Shown one piece after another: positions 16,366-27,064 of a stretch of DNA of 64,000 bases. This stretch comes from Cellulophaga sp. BC115SP. GTDB lineage: Bacteria > Bacteroidota > Bacteroidia > Cytophagales > Spirosomataceae. The stretch's first letter is position 1. Each line of letters begins with the position of its first letter. The stretch spans positions 62,001 to 126,000 of the forward strand of contig NZ_JAAALB010000005.1 of assembly GCF_009905545.1 (NCBI RefSeq), given 5' to 3'. The position numbers were made by a program, and so were the translations under genes. The notes beneath the pieces are model-generated. The model made no database searches, was not told where the DNA came from, and worked only from the letters and a program-made list of their open reading frames with translations.

Positions 16366-18570
16366 TTAACTCTTGTTCGAAGTTGAAATCTTGACAACTT
16401 TTGCCGCAGTTTTTTCAATTTTTTGTAATTCTTTTTGTCCTACAGAGGCATCAGATTTTACTGCGATATAAGGTGCAATTACCAAAGAAACAATCGACAT
16501 CAATTTAATCAAAATGTTCATCGATGGACCAGAAGTATCTTTGAATGGGTCACCAACGGTATCACCAGTTACTGAAGCTTTGTGTGGTTCTGATTTTTTG
16601 TAATAGGTTACACCATCGATTTGAACCCCTTTTTCAAATGATTTTTTAGCATTGTCCCAAGCGCCACCAGCATTTGACTGGAACATTCCCATCAATACAC
16701 CTGATACCGTCACGCCTGCCAACATACCACCTAATACTTCTGGACCAAAAGTGAATCCAACGAGTACTGGCGAAATTAAGGCAATTGCACCAGGCAATAT
16801 CATTTGTCTAATAGAAGCTTGCGTAGAAATAGCCACACATTTTTCGTATTCTGGTTCAGCTTTGTATTCCATAATACCTGGAATTTCACGGAACTGACGA
16901 CGTACTTCGTTTACCATTTCCATCGCAGCTTTACCTACGGCAGAAATACACAATGCACTAAAAATAAATGGAATCATACCGCCAACAAATAAGCCAGCCA
17001 AAACATCAGCTTTATAAATATCAATTGCTTTGATACCTGCAATACCAACAAATGCTGCAAATAATGCCAACGAAGTTAATGCCGCAGAAGCAATAGCAAA
17101 ACCTTTACCAGTGGCAGCAGTAGTGTTACCTACAGCATCCAAATTGTCGGTACGCTCACGTACCTCAGAAGGTAATTGAGACATTTCGGCAATGCCACCA
17201 GCATTATCTGCAATAGGCCCAAAAGCATCGATCGCCAACTGCATGGCCGTAGTTGCCATCATACCTGCTGCTGCAATAGATACGCCATATAAGCCTGCAA
17301 ATTTGTAAGAAAATATAATACCTGCCGCCAATACTAGAATTGGTAATACTGTAGATTCCATACCCACAGCCAAACCACCGATGATATTCGTAGCGTGTCC
17401 AGTCCCTGATTTTTCAATGATTGATAAAACAGGACGTTTGCCCATCGCAGTATAATATTCGGTAATAGCAGACATCAAGGCTCCTACCACCAAACCAACA
17501 ATAATAGCAAGGAATACGCCATTCGAAGTAAACTCAAATCCACGAAGATTAAGGGTTTCGGGTAATAAATGATGAACCAAGAAATATGATGAAACAAAAG
17601 TAATCGCAATAGAAAGCCAGTTCCCCAAGTTCAAAGCATTTTGAACTGAAGCCGTTTCGCTAGAAATTCTTACAAAAAAGGTAGATACCAAAGATGCCAA
17701 AAGTCCAACACCTGCAATCAACATTGGCAAAATGACAGGAGAAAACCCACCTACATGATCTGTCACTTGGATTTCTTGACCTAATACCATGGTTGCTAGA
17801 ATAGTTGCTACATACGAGCCGAATAAGTCAGCACCCATACCAGCCACGTCACCTACGTTGTCCCCCACGTTATCGGCAATCGTAGCGGGGTTACGTACGT
17901 CATCTTCAGGAATACCTGCCTCTACTTTACCCACTAAGTCAGCACCAACATCGGCTGCTTTTGTATAAATACCACCACCTACACGAGCAAATAGCGCGAT
18001 AGATTCGGCACCAAGTGAAAAGCCTGCTAGTACTTCAATAGCTTTTTTCATTTCTACAGAAGTAAGCTCATGACCTGCAGCGAACATTTGATAAAATACA
18101 ATAAATAAACCGCCTAAACCAAGAATTGCTAAGCCTGCAACACCCATACCCATTACTGAACCACCAGTGAATGACACCTCTAAAGCTTTTGCTAAGGAAG
18201 TACGAGCCGCCTGAGCTGTTCTTACATTGGCCTTGGTTGCTACTCTCATTCCGATATAACCCGCTGTGGCCGAAAATACAGCCCCAATCAAAAAGGCTAA
18301 GGCAATTACTGGTGAAGAATGAATAGGATGGTCTGGCGTTCCTTCGTCAGAGCCTAACCAAAAAAGTAGGATAGCGGTTGGAATTGCAAAGTAGGCTAGA
18401 ATTTTCCATTCGGCTTTAAGAAAAGCAATGGCTCCATCGGCAATATATCCTGAGAGTTTTTGCATGTTTTCGTCACCAGTTGGTTGATTCGAAACCCAAT
18501 TAAAACGCCAAAATGTGTACAACAAGCCAACGAGACCCAGAGCAGGAACTAAATAAATAATGTCATTCAT
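16366..18570 (-). CDS. hppA: Membrane-bound ion-translocating pyrophosphatase
   Basis: A 734-residue polytopic pump (about 16 TM helices) that hydrolyses pyrophosphate and moves H+ and/or Na+ across the inner membrane. The catalytic loop includes [20 protein letters not shown] and the Asp-rich [19 protein letters not shown]. The motif [10 protein letters not shown] carries Ala where K+-independent enzymes carry Lys, so this should be a K+-dependent type. Whether it pumps Na+, H+ or both is not decided here. The gene is monocistronic, with an exact -7 element (TATATTTG) about 90 bp upstream. Confidence 0.95.
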   Translation of the reverse strand: MNDIIYLVPALGLVGLLYTFWRFNWVSNQPTGDENMQKLSGYIADGAIAFLKAEWKILAYFAIPTAILLFWLGSDEGTPDHPIHSSPVIALAFLIGAVFSATAGYIGMRVATKANVRTAQAARTSLAKALEVSFTGGSVMGMGVAGLAILGLGGLFIVFYQMFAAGHELTSVEMKKAIEVLAGFSLGAESIALFARVGGGIYTKAADVGADLVGKVEAGIPEDDVRNPATIADNVGDNVGDVAGMGADLFGSYVATILATMVLGQEIQVTDHVGGFSPVILPMLIAGVGLLASLVSTFFVRISSETASVQNALNLGNWLSIAITFVSSYFLVHHLLPETLNLRGFEFTSNGVFLAIIVGLVVGALMSAITEYYTAMGKRPVLSIIEKSGTGHATNIIGGLAVGMESTVLPILVLAAGIIFSYKFAGLYGVSIAAAGMMATTAMQLAIDAFGPIADNAGGIAEMSQLPSEVRERTDNLDAVGNTTAATGKGFAIASAALTSLALFAAFVGIAGIKAIDIYKADVLAGLFVGGMIPFIFSALCISAVGKAAMEMVNEVRRQFREIPGIMEYKAEPEYEKCVAISTQASIRQMILPGAIALISPVLVGFTFGPEVLGGMLAGVTVSGVLMGMFQSNAGGAWDNAKKSFEKGVQIDGVTYYKKSEPHKASVTGDTVGDPFKDTSGPSMNILIKLMSIVSLVIAPYIAVKSDASVGQKELQKIEKTAAKVVKISTSNKS

Positions 18571-18661
18571 AAGAGTTAAATAGTTTGGTTGGTTAAAATG
18601 TTGAGTAAATGAGATTTATAAGAACACTTACGTTTGTGTTTGGGCAAAATGCCCTACTATG

Positions 18662-18669
18662 CAAATATA
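18662..18669 (-). promoter_or_regulatory. -7 element of hppA
   Basis: The minus strand reads TATATTTG, an exact TAnnTTTG match. The leader contains a small GGGCA/TGCCC hairpin at about 18642-18655. No well-spaced -33 TTG was found. Confidence 0.45.
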
Positions 18670-18999
18670 ATTTTTGCTTTGGTATAAAAAAATTATTCCA
18701 AGATTTTATTGTATTTAATTTATATGATTGTTTTCGGAGCACTTTGATACCTACCGATGGGCAAATTGTAAGTTTTTTGACCAGAAAAAGAAAAGAAAAA
18801 TGCTAAGACAGTACTGATAATTATCAATTCTCGACTCTGTAGATAGACTACATAAATCTGTTGCTACCTCCAATTGGTCGAGTTTACCTTACGATTGGTC
18901 TGAATTGCGACAAACACCCAAAGGAAAAGTTTAGATTTGTAGTTATTGTAGAGAGGAATACTGCCTTTAAAAGACTTCATAAAAATTGATTTTATTCTC
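18670..18999. other. Divergent intergenic region hppA / PIG-L gene
   Basis: About 330 bp of the 429-bp divergent gap. It must hold the promoter of the PIG-L gene, but I see no exact TAnnTTTG in the plus orientation and no structured RNA. Confidence 0.4.
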
Positions 19000-21516
19000 A
19001 TGCGAAGAAACCACCCGTTAAACCGTTTGATTTGCCAAGTGTTGGCGGCTTCGGCTTTAAGTTTTGGTGCAACTGCCCAAGCTATCAAGCCTATGCCTAC
19101 TGGCGAAATGATTCTCAATCTAAAAAAATTAAATGTATTAGGTTCGGCAATGTATATCGCTGCTCACCCAGACGACGAAAATACCATTATGTTGTCTTGG
19201 TTGGCAAAAGAGCGAAAAGTCCGTACCTCCTATTTGTCGATTACACGTGGCGATGGTGGTCAAAACCTGATTGGTCCAGAACAAGCCGAACTCATGGGTT
19301 TGATTCGTACTCAAGAGCTTTTGGCGGCACGTTCAATAGATGGTCCTGAACAATATTTTACAAGAGCCAATGATTTTGGTTTTTCAAAAACTACGGAAGA
19401 AACGCTTCAAATTTGGGGAAAAGATGCTGTATTGGGTGATGTCGTTTGGCGTATTCGCAATTTGCGTCCTGATGTAATTATTTGTCGTTTTCCGCCTGAT
19501 GCACGTGCAGGACATGGTAATCACTCTGCTTCGGCAGCATTGGCAGAGGAGGCATTTGCCGCTGCCGCCGACCCGACAAAGTTTCCAGAACAATTAAAAT
19601 TTGTAAAACCTTGGCAAGCAAAGCGTATTGTGTGGAATACTTTCAATTTTGGAACAGTAGCACAAACCCAAAAGCCTGCGGAGAAAGATTTTATCCAAGT
19701 TGATATTGGGGTGTATAATCCTCTTTTGGGTGAATCTTATAACGAAATTGCTGCTGAAAGCCGTTCTCAACATAAATCTCAAGGCTTTGGTGTTCCTCGT
19801 GGTCGTGGCGCCCGCCCTGAATATTTGGTTCACAAAGCGGGTGAAAAGGCAACAAAAGATGCTTTTGATGGTGTAGATATCACTTGGAGTCGTGTAAAAG
19901 GGAGTGAAGGAATTCAGGATTTAATCAATGAAGCTGTTTCAAAGTTTAATCCAGAAAAACCTGAAACTATTGTGCCTATTTTGGTAAAGGCTTACCAAAA
20001 GGTAGAAGGTATTCAGGATGAATACTGGAAAACTCAAAAGAAAAAAGAACTAGAAAGCCTAATTGTAGCTTGTTCTGGACTTTATTTTGAAGCAAATCCT
20101 AATGAGTTTTCGGCAGTTCGTGGCGAAAAAGTCAATGTTGCGTTAAGCTATATCAAACGTTCTGATGCAAATGTTTCTCTGAAAAAAGTGCACTTGACAG
20201 GTTTTGAAAAAGATACAACTATGACTCAATCCCTTGGCAATAATGAGTTGAATCGTATTACTTTTCCTGTAACTATTCCTGCCAACCAACCTTTGACACA
20301 ACCATATTGGTTAGCCGAAAAGAAAATGGGCAAAGGAATGTACCGTGTAGATGATGCTTCTATTATCGGTTTACCCGAAAAACCTGCCGATTTACAAGCT
20401 GAACTTACTTTTACGATTGAGGGCAAAGATTTTACTTTCAAAACGCCAGTTATCTACAAATACACCGACGAAGTTAGAGGCGAGTTGTACCGTACTTACG
20501 AAATTCGTCCTGAAGTAACTGCCAACATTGCTGACAAAGTATATGTATTTGCTGATAATCAACCCAAGGAAGTGGAGGTAACACTGAAGGCGAACAAAGC
20601 AGATGCTCGTGGTAGTGTAGCGCTTGAAGTACCAAAAGGATGGAAGGTTGACCCGACGACAACTATTTTTCAGTTTTCGAATAAATACCAAGAACAAAAG
20701 GTGGTGTTTAAGGTGTCTCCAGCAGATATTACCCATGCAGGAGCAAGCGAAGCAACCTTCCGTGCAGTGGTAACTACGCCAAGTGGCACATCAGACAAAG
20801 GTTTATTGACAGTTGCCTATGACCATATTCCTCCTCAAACGTTATTTCCTGTAGCAGAGGCCAAAATTGTAAAATTAGATATCAAGAAAAAGGGCAATAA
20901 TATTGGCTATATCATGGGTGCGGGTGACGAAGTGGCTTCGGCATTGCGTCAGATTGGGTATAAAGTAACCATGCTAGGTGAGAAAGAATTGGATGAAGAT
21001 TTGAGCAAATACGATGCTATTGTGGTTGGTGTACGTGCTTATAATACGGAGCCACGCCTGAAATTCTATCAAAAGAAATTGATGGAATATGTTCAAAATG
21101 GAGGTAATATGGTTGTGCAATATCAGGTAAATAATAACCTACAAAAAGTTGATGGTGGTTTAGGTCCTTATGATTTTAAACTTTCGCGTGACCGTGTAAC
21201 GGTGGAGGAAGCGGAGATTAGATTCTTAAAACCAGAACACCCGATTTTGAATGTTCCAAACAAAATTACAGCAAAGGATTTTGATGGCTGGATTCAGGAA
21301 AGAGGTTTGTATTTCTCAAACGAATGGGATGGTAAATATGAAACCATTATTTCATCTAACGACCCTAACGAAAAACCAGCAGATGGAGGTTTATTATATG
21401 CCAAATATGGAAAAGGTAATTACATCTTTACAGGGTATGCTTTCTTCCGCCAACTTCCTGCAGGTGTTTCAGGTGCATACAGACTATTTGCTAACTTGAT
21501 TTCGGTAGGGAAATAG
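19000..21516 (+). CDS. Secreted PIG-L/LmbE-family deacetylase with C-terminal domains
   Basis: An 838-residue exported protein with a signal peptide (about residues 1-28). Residues about 45-260 are a PIG-L N-deacetylase domain with the zinc motif AHPDDE (55-60), GDGGQN and HGNHSAS. Such enzymes remove acetyl groups from amino sugars. The middle (about 350-610) contains beta-sandwich NEW-type segments, and the last 200 residues (IGYIMGAGDEVASALRQIGY onward) look like a class I glutamine-amidotransferase/ThuA-like fold. Large PIG-L proteins with this architecture are common in Bacteroidota and probably act on glycans. It appears monocistronic, ending at a terminator at 21554. Confidence 0.85.
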   Translation: MRRNHPLNRLICQVLAASALSFGATAQAIKPMPTGEMILNLKKLNVLGSAMYIAAHPDDENTIMLSWLAKERKVRTSYLSITRGDGGQNLIGPEQAELMGLIRTQELLAARSIDGPEQYFTRANDFGFSKTTEETLQIWGKDAVLGDVVWRIRNLRPDVIICRFPPDARAGHGNHSASAALAEEAFAAAADPTKFPEQLKFVKPWQAKRIVWNTFNFGTVAQTQKPAEKDFIQVDIGVYNPLLGESYNEIAAESRSQHKSQGFGVPRGRGARPEYLVHKAGEKATKDAFDGVDITWSRVKGSEGIQDLINEAVSKFNPEKPETIVPILVKAYQKVEGIQDEYWKTQKKKELESLIVACSGLYFEANPNEFSAVRGEKVNVALSYIKRSDANVSLKKVHLTGFEKDTTMTQSLGNNELNRITFPVTIPANQPLTQPYWLAEKKMGKGMYRVDDASIIGLPEKPADLQAELTFTIEGKDFTFKTPVIYKYTDEVRGELYRTYEIRPEVTANIADKVYVFADNQPKEVEVTLKANKADARGSVALEVPKGWKVDPTTTIFQFSNKYQEQKVVFKVSPADITHAGASEATFRAVVTTPSGTSDKGLLTVAYDHIPPQTLFPVAEAKIVKLDIKKKGNNIGYIMGAGDEVASALRQIGYKVTMLGEKELDEDLSKYDAIVVGVRAYNTEPRLKFYQKKLMEYVQNGGNMVVQYQVNNNLQKVDGGLGPYDFKLSRDRVTVEEAEIRFLKPEHPILNVPNKITAKDFDGWIQERGLYFSNEWDGKYETIISSNDPNEKPADGGLLYAKYGKGNYIFTGYAFFRQLPAGVSGAYRLFANLISVGK

Positions 21517-21553
21517 GTTGAGTTAGTTAGAGGCAAAGTGATTAAGGCACAAC

Positions 21554-21587
21554 GGCACAAAGTGAGATTTCTCGCTTTGTGCCTTTT
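21554..21587. terminator. Terminator between PIG-L and DUF6119-like genes
   Basis: GGCACAAAGTGAGA (21554-21567) pairs with TCTCGCTTTGTGCC (21570-21583), with one G-T pair, followed by TTTTG. It lies between convergent genes and may serve both. Confidence 0.75.
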
Positions 21588-21619
21588 GTTATTTTAAACT
21601 GTCAAAAACGTTATTTAAG

Positions 21620-23383
21620 TTATATATACTTAATTTCTGCAAAATTAACTGGATAGCTTTCAGACTGCTCACTAATTATATTTATTATTGAGAATTTAGC
21701 AATGTTTGATTTATGAATTTCATAATTTTCAAAAAAAGATTTTCCTTTAAAACTCGAAGTAAATGCCAATACATATCGGATTTCTTTCGTTGTAAAAAGC
21801 ATTTCAAAATCTATCCATGAAATGTTTTTATGATTTCTTTTCATATCATTATATCTATCGTAAATGCCTTTAAGGTAACTTTTGTCGCTTTTTAAATCAT
21901 TCCATAGTCGCCTGGATGATATAGAGATTTGATTAGTTAAATCTCTTATTTTAGCATCAAAACCTTCTTTTACATGAATTACATATAATGTATTATTCGA
22001 AACGTATAGAATGTCACAAAGCTCAATATTTTGAAATATTACCTTGTCAAAAACAAAATAATTCTTCAAGTTTTCATAAGACAAGTTATAATCTCCTTCA
22101 TTTTGCGTGGTTCGATTCCATTCTAATTCTAGTGGATTAGGGGAGACCAAATCTCTGCTAATCAATTCTATACATGTAGATGAAATTGAATTTATGAAGT
22201 CTCCTTTCACTATATACCATAGATTGTCTATTTTGAAATAGCTTGTTTTCATTAAGGTTAATTCACAAGTTAAATGGCTAATAAATGGTGCATCTGTCAA
22301 GAGTTCTCCATTTTTGTATCCTTTTACTCTTACTCCCAATAGGATTGAATTAAAACTAAATGGATCTGAAGGGCTAACTTGTTCATAAATACCTTTTAAA
22401 CCTTCTTTAAATAAGTTAAATCTGTTTGATGTTTCATAGAAACCGTTCTGTTTACCTTTGAAAAATAATTTATATGTTTCGCATTCATAAAATTTATTTA
22501 ATTTATTCGGATGTAAAAAGTCAATATCAAATGGAAGGCTGTATCTTCCTTGAGGATTTGAAAGGTTAACGGCCTCATCTCTGAGCTTTCCAAGTAAAGT
22601 TGGAATCAAAGTTTGATTGATAAAAGGTTCATCCCTTATTCTTTCAAATCTACTTATCGATGTCCTATTCTCGAATTTCGATATTTCATTAAGTTTTTCA
22701 AGTAATATATGTAGCTGTTGGAAGGTTAATTTAGTTTTTAATGAAAATGCACTTCCTATTTCGACGGATTTATTTTCTAAATCATCAAAGTCCAAAAAAT
22801 CAAAAATACTATCTAGAATTTCTTGGCTCAAAGTTATACTGACACGTTTTAAAAGTCTTCCTATACTCAATATGTCTTGGAGTCTTTGTTCAGTTCTATA
22901 TATAACTTGTTCAGAAGTAAGTTTGCCTGAAATACCTCTGGATTCCATTTCTTGAACAGTATCAGTCATTGGATTGGCAATTCGTTCATATATATCAAGT
23001 CCAAATGTTGGGTTTAAATATCTTTTAATCACAGATATTCCTTTCCCTCCTATAACACAAAAGATATTTTCTTCTACTATACAGAATAGTACGAATGAAG
23101 TACTTTTGGTAACGAAGTCATTTTCTTTACTTAAAGACTTGGGAAAATAGTTAGTCCACACAGATGATTTCTCCCCTTCAGTAAAACTATATAAATTATA
23201 CTTGATACCATTTAATGTATATTCTTCTGTAGAGCTTTCAACTCTATGAATACTTTTGAAGTTTGTTTTATGATAGTTGATTATAAAATTTATAATTTTT
23301 TCATTTTCGTTAAATTCAGATAATTCGTAAAAGTTTTTATCAATTTGATAGACTTTTAGATCCGTATACTGTTTCGCTACCAT
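21620..23383 (-). CDS. DUF6119 / TIGR04141-like sporadically distributed protein
   Basis: A 587-residue soluble protein with no signal or TM segments. I assign it to the DUF6119 (TIGR04141) family by its layout: an N-terminal region ending in TNYFP, then FCVIGGKGISVIKRYLNPTFGLDIYERIANP, a central IGSAFSLKTKLTFQQLHILLEKL block, and near the C-terminus ELCDILYVSNNTLYVIHVKEGF followed by AKIRDLTNQISIS. The family is scattered between strains, often in variable islands, and has no established function. The gene is visibly richer in A+T than its neighbours, which suggests acquisition by transfer. It follows the DUF5686 gene by only 26 bp on the same strand and could be co-transcribed. Confidence 0.65.
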   Translation of the reverse strand: MVAKQYTDLKVYQIDKNFYELSEFNENEKIINFIINYHKTNFKSIHRVESSTEEYTLNGIKYNLYSFTEGEKSSVWTNYFPKSLSKENDFVTKSTSFVLFCIVEENIFCVIGGKGISVIKRYLNPTFGLDIYERIANPMTDTVQEMESRGISGKLTSEQVIYRTEQRLQDILSIGRLLKRVSITLSQEILDSIFDFLDFDDLENKSVEIGSAFSLKTKLTFQQLHILLEKLNEISKFENRTSISRFERIRDEPFINQTLIPTLLGKLRDEAVNLSNPQGRYSLPFDIDFLHPNKLNKFYECETYKLFFKGKQNGFYETSNRFNLFKEGLKGIYEQVSPSDPFSFNSILLGVRVKGYKNGELLTDAPFISHLTCELTLMKTSYFKIDNLWYIVKGDFINSISSTCIELISRDLVSPNPLELEWNRTTQNEGDYNLSYENLKNYFVFDKVIFQNIELCDILYVSNNTLYVIHVKEGFDAKIRDLTNQISISSRRLWNDLKSDKSYLKGIYDRYNDMKRNHKNISWIDFEMLFTTKEIRYVLAFTSSFKGKSFFENYEIHKSNIAKFSIINIISEQSESYPVNFAEIKYI

Positions 23384-23409
23384 AGTATCAAAGATTTAGA
23401 CAATTTAGA

Positions 23410-26040
23410 TTATCTACTAAACTTCACTCTCAAAGCTGTTGCATCGTATTTGCCATTGATAAAATTGCTTACGACTTCCAAGCCAAATATTTTTCCTATA
23501 CCTGAAACTCCGTATCCGACTTCTAAATAGTTGAAGTGTTTGTTGCCTGTGTATAAATAGTTGGCAAATACTGATTCCTTCAAACCATACAATCTCAATA
23601 GGTTGATTTTTGTTAACAGCAACGATCTAAAATCTTGTTGTGCATGTGCTTCAATATACGAGCCGTTTGTGCTGTAGTTGTAGTAATCTAGATTTCTGAA
23701 TGAATTAAACAATCCTTCTCTTCTGAACAAAACCTGATTGCCATTGAAGTGTTTGTAGTCGAGGAAATAGCTTGGTTTTTTCAAGAAATCACCAGCAGTT
23801 ACCATCAAGCGAAGGTCGCCTAGTCGATTGAGATTGAATACCTGTTCGTATTCAATTTCAGTATTGTTAAAGTCTCCCGCTTTGCTAAAGCCCCATTTGC
23901 TTCTGATTCTGAAATTAGGGTTACGGTAGTTTGAAATAAATTCACGTCCGTTAAATTTACTTGTTTTAGCAAAAGGACGAATCGTTAATCCTGCGTTGAG
24001 AAACTGTATAGAATGATTACTCCAAGAGACGTTGGCTAACTCGCTGCTTATTGGTAAGTTACTCGAAAACTCTCTATTCTTGTTGTCAAAAATAGGCTTT
24101 GCATTAGCTGCGTTTTCCAAAATATGGCGCTCAGCAGTTTCTAAACCTATAGTCCCTGTAATTTTTGGAGAAAATTGATGACGAAAATCTATCTGAGCAA
24201 AAGTTTTTTCGTACAACTTCATATAGTTTTGTTCGAATAACAAAGTATAGAAGGTATTCACCAAAGAGGTAATAGGTTGATTTTGATTGTATTGATAAAC
24301 AAACTGACCACCTTTAACCGAAATTTGGGTATAATTATGCACGTAGGTGCCATACAACAATCCTGTTAATTTTTCTCTTCCAAATGAATAGCGTAAGTCT
24401 GTGCCAATTTCCATTCTACTCAAGAGCTTATTACGTTTGATATATTTCAATCCTGATTCCAAATAAAAGCCTTCTACGGTATTGTAGTAAAAACCATCAA
24501 CATTGGAGTTCGGCATCAATGGCGACGAGTAAATCAAACTTTTTTGATAACCATACAAAGGAGTACGTGGACCATAGTTATAGGTATGACCAGCAAAAAT
24601 GTGGCTTAATTTGAATTTTGGAAGGTTTTTAAGTGAGTCCTTCTTAATTTGTCCTTCGTTGACTTTATTCAAACTATCTGCTTGTTTGTAGCCTATTACT
24701 TCATATTCAGTAAGCGGAACTTGGCGTTCAGTATTCCAGAAATCATTGTTGCGCTTGGTAGACAGGGAATCAACATCCAGACTATAATCTCGCACGACAT
24801 CTACGTTTTGATTTTGGGCTTTTTTCTCAGCTTTGTCTTCTTTTTCTAAATCCTTCAACACTTTTTTCAGCTGCTTGCGTGTCATCGACTGCTGTTTTAA
24901 CGCTAAGTTCTTATCTACTTTTTGACCTTTCAATTCTTTCGCTTCTGCTTTATCGATTTTCTCGTCAATTACTACGGGCTGTTGATGATATTTAGGATTG
25001 ATAGTTACATTGTAATTGCGAACGTTGGTTACGTAGCGGCCTTCAGCAACAATTCCAAAAGCATCGAAATTGAATCCAGAATCCATATATACAGGCATCC
25101 AAACGTCTTTGAATGGTGCGTAAAGTTGTTTTAAGGTGTAATTGCCATTTTCGTCGTTAAACTTTAAGTCTAGACTATGAATGGCCCACGAATCTTCGAT
25201 GATATTGATGGTTCCTGAAAAAACATCTGGGCCCCATGATTTGGGTGTAACTTTAATTTTGTTGACTTGCACCCCACGGTCTTCAAACATACCTTCAAAA
25301 CTAAACTTGTAATACGCCAATGCCGACGGAGATAAAGGTGATACAACGCCTCCAACGTTGGAAACATAGAAGTTGGTTCTGGCAAAAGTGATAATATTAC
25401 CACTACTCGACTGGATTTGTTTAGGGAAATTACTTCTGCTTGAAACAATTTTCTCTTTTACTGTATTGGGTTGTGAGAAATTGATGTCGTTGATTGATTC
25501 AAGAATATAGGTTTGTCCAATTTTTAATCCTAATTCTTTTTCCATTTTATTGCCAGCTACAGCCTTGAGAAGTTTCGAAACGGAGTTGACTTTCCCCGTT
25601 CCTTTTACATACGTTCGAGCATTGTAGTTGCTTACTTCTAAAATATGAAATCTTGCCATTGAAATGGCTTTGCGCATAATAGTATAGGCTGGGTCTTCTG
25701 TTTTAGCGGAAAACTTTACCTCGTTGAGACTAATAGATTGTTCCTCTAGGCTTACGTTGAGCGTAACATAATCATTTTCGACATTTACTGTTTTTTCTAA
25801 TGACTTATGACTTAAATATTGGAAAACCACTGTATAGGTTCCACTTGGTAGGGACAATTCGTACAAGCCATCTTCGTTGGCCATCGTACCTTTATTTTGT
25901 CCTTTGATAATGATAGATGCAAATGAGAGCGACTCGCCTTTGACGTTTTTAATACTGCCTTTAATTCCGCCTTCAGCGAACGAATCATTAGAAAATAAAC
26001 AGCATAGAATAAAAGCAATTACGGACTGTAGTAATTTCAT
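23410..26040 (-). CDS. DUF5686 outer membrane protein with carboxypeptidase-regulatory-like domain
   Basis: An 876-residue protein with a signal peptide (about residues 1-22). Residues about 25-110 are a CarboxypepD_reg-like Ig fold (GSIKNVKGESLSFASIIIKG then NEDGLYELSLPSGTYTVVF). The rest is the DUF5686 region, with a central charged segment (about 385-420) and a C-terminal part rich in alternating aromatic strands that probably forms an outer-membrane barrel ending in LRVKFSR. Function is unknown; the family is typical of Bacteroidota. The DUF6119-like gene follows closely. Confidence 0.85.
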   Translation of the reverse strand: MKLLQSVIAFILCCLFSNDSFAEGGIKGSIKNVKGESLSFASIIIKGQNKGTMANEDGLYELSLPSGTYTVVFQYLSHKSLEKTVNVENDYVTLNVSLEEQSISLNEVKFSAKTEDPAYTIMRKAISMARFHILEVSNYNARTYVKGTGKVNSVSKLLKAVAGNKMEKELGLKIGQTYILESINDINFSQPNTVKEKIVSSRSNFPKQIQSSSGNIITFARTNFYVSNVGGVVSPLSPSALAYYKFSFEGMFEDRGVQVNKIKVTPKSWGPDVFSGTINIIEDSWAIHSLDLKFNDENGNYTLKQLYAPFKDVWMPVYMDSGFNFDAFGIVAEGRYVTNVRNYNVTINPKYHQQPVVIDEKIDKAEAKELKGQKVDKNLALKQQSMTRKQLKKVLKDLEKEDKAEKKAQNQNVDVVRDYSLDVDSLSTKRNNDFWNTERQVPLTEYEVIGYKQADSLNKVNEGQIKKDSLKNLPKFKLSHIFAGHTYNYGPRTPLYGYQKSLIYSSPLMPNSNVDGFYYNTVEGFYLESGLKYIKRNKLLSRMEIGTDLRYSFGREKLTGLLYGTYVHNYTQISVKGGQFVYQYNQNQPITSLVNTFYTLLFEQNYMKLYEKTFAQIDFRHQFSPKITGTIGLETAERHILENAANAKPIFDNKNREFSSNLPISSELANVSWSNHSIQFLNAGLTIRPFAKTSKFNGREFISNYRNPNFRIRSKWGFSKAGDFNNTEIEYEQVFNLNRLGDLRLMVTAGDFLKKPSYFLDYKHFNGNQVLFRREGLFNSFRNLDYYNYSTNGSYIEAHAQQDFRSLLLTKINLLRLYGLKESVFANYLYTGNKHFNYLEVGYGVSGIGKIFGLEVVSNFINGKYDATALRVKFSR

Positions 26041-26200
26041 ATAGTGAGAAATGGGGTTTGTATCTTCTCTATCAGGCGATTGAGAAGAGTAGGATTGAGG
26101 TTGAGTTTATAGAGAAAAATAGGGAACTCTGGACTCGTTGGCAAGATAGTCAGTTATAGGATATAGTGTTTTATTGTTAACAAAAATTAAGAAAAAGTAT

Positions 26201-27064
26201 CTATGGCTTCTCAAATGCCCATTTTAAGAACACTGGCATAACCTTTCCCCAGGTTTGAGGATTATGTTCGCCACCTTCAACTTGGTGATAATGGGTGTCA
26301 GCATTTGCATTATATCCCTTTTGATGAAGCTCTTTCATCAAATCTAAGGTGTCATCGATGGCGTCGATGATGCCATTATTATTTCTGTCGTCTTTTTCGT
26401 CATTGGTTCCTGCTTCAAACCAGAATTTCAATCCAGCCTTATACAATCCTGCACGCACCAATTTATGAATAATTCGATCGTGTTCGTCGGTATATCCTTC
26501 CTCTCTTTGTCTCCACCACAAAGCACCAGAAAACACTCCGACTTTTGAGAATACACTGGCATGATGCCAAACAATATCAAATGCTGATAAACCTCCTAAA
26601 GAAAATCCTGCGAGCACTCGAGCTTCAGGTTCTCTCTTTAAGGAATAATGGTGCTCTAAATAAGGGATGAGTTCGTTAATGACAAAAAGCGTGTAAAGTC
26701 CAGCTTTTGTTCCTCGATTTTTGTAGTCTGCCTGTGCAGCTGTACCATATTCTAAAATTCTTTCATGATTACAATGAATACCCACCGTCAGAAAAGGAAG
26801 AATATGATTATCGCCTAAAATAGACTCTACACTAGCCTGCATACCAAGCGCTGGAAAGTCTTGCCCATCGTTGACCAAAAGCAATGATAATTTTTGCTGG
26901 TGTTGCGTAGGAATAATGATAGATAAGGTGACAGTTCTTTGAAGATATTGTGAATAAATACTATCGTTTTTATATGTGGTTTGCTGCACTGGTTTAATAT
27001 TTTTTTGTGAGTAGCTTAATGAAAAAAAGAGTAATTGTCCTAACAAGGTTAAAGTCAGTTTCAT
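26201..27064 (-). CDS. Secreted esterase of the enterochelin-esterase/D-type alpha/beta hydrolase group
   Basis: A 287-residue hydrolase with a signal peptide (about residues 1-19). The nucleophile elbow is GFSLGGLSAFD (Ser about residue 153), and the C-terminal HYHQVEGGEHNPQTW supplies the catalytic His. The acid is probably Asp/Glu in FWFEAGTNDEKDD. Members hydrolyse esters of siderophores, acyl groups or sugars; the substrate cannot be told. It is divergent from the esterase that opens the amidoligase cluster, with a 369-bp gap between. Confidence 0.85.
   Translation of the reverse strand: MKLTLTLLGQLLFFSLSYSQKNIKPVQQTTYKNDSIYSQYLQRTVTLSIIIPTQHQQKLSLLLVNDGQDFPALGMQASVESILGDNHILPFLTVGIHCNHERILEYGTAAQADYKNRGTKAGLYTLFVINELIPYLEHHYSLKREPEARVLAGFSLGGLSAFDIVWHHASVFSKVGVFSGALWWRQREEGYTDEHDRIIHKLVRAGLYKAGLKFWFEAGTNDEKDDRNNNGIIDAIDDTLDLMKELHQKGYNANADTHYHQVEGGEHNPQTWGKVMPVFLKWAFEKP

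Noticed and set aside
19032-19349. 105-codon frame overlapping the PIG-L gene in another frame
   Set aside because: It overlaps the strongly conserved zinc motif of the real gene and has no family signature of its own.
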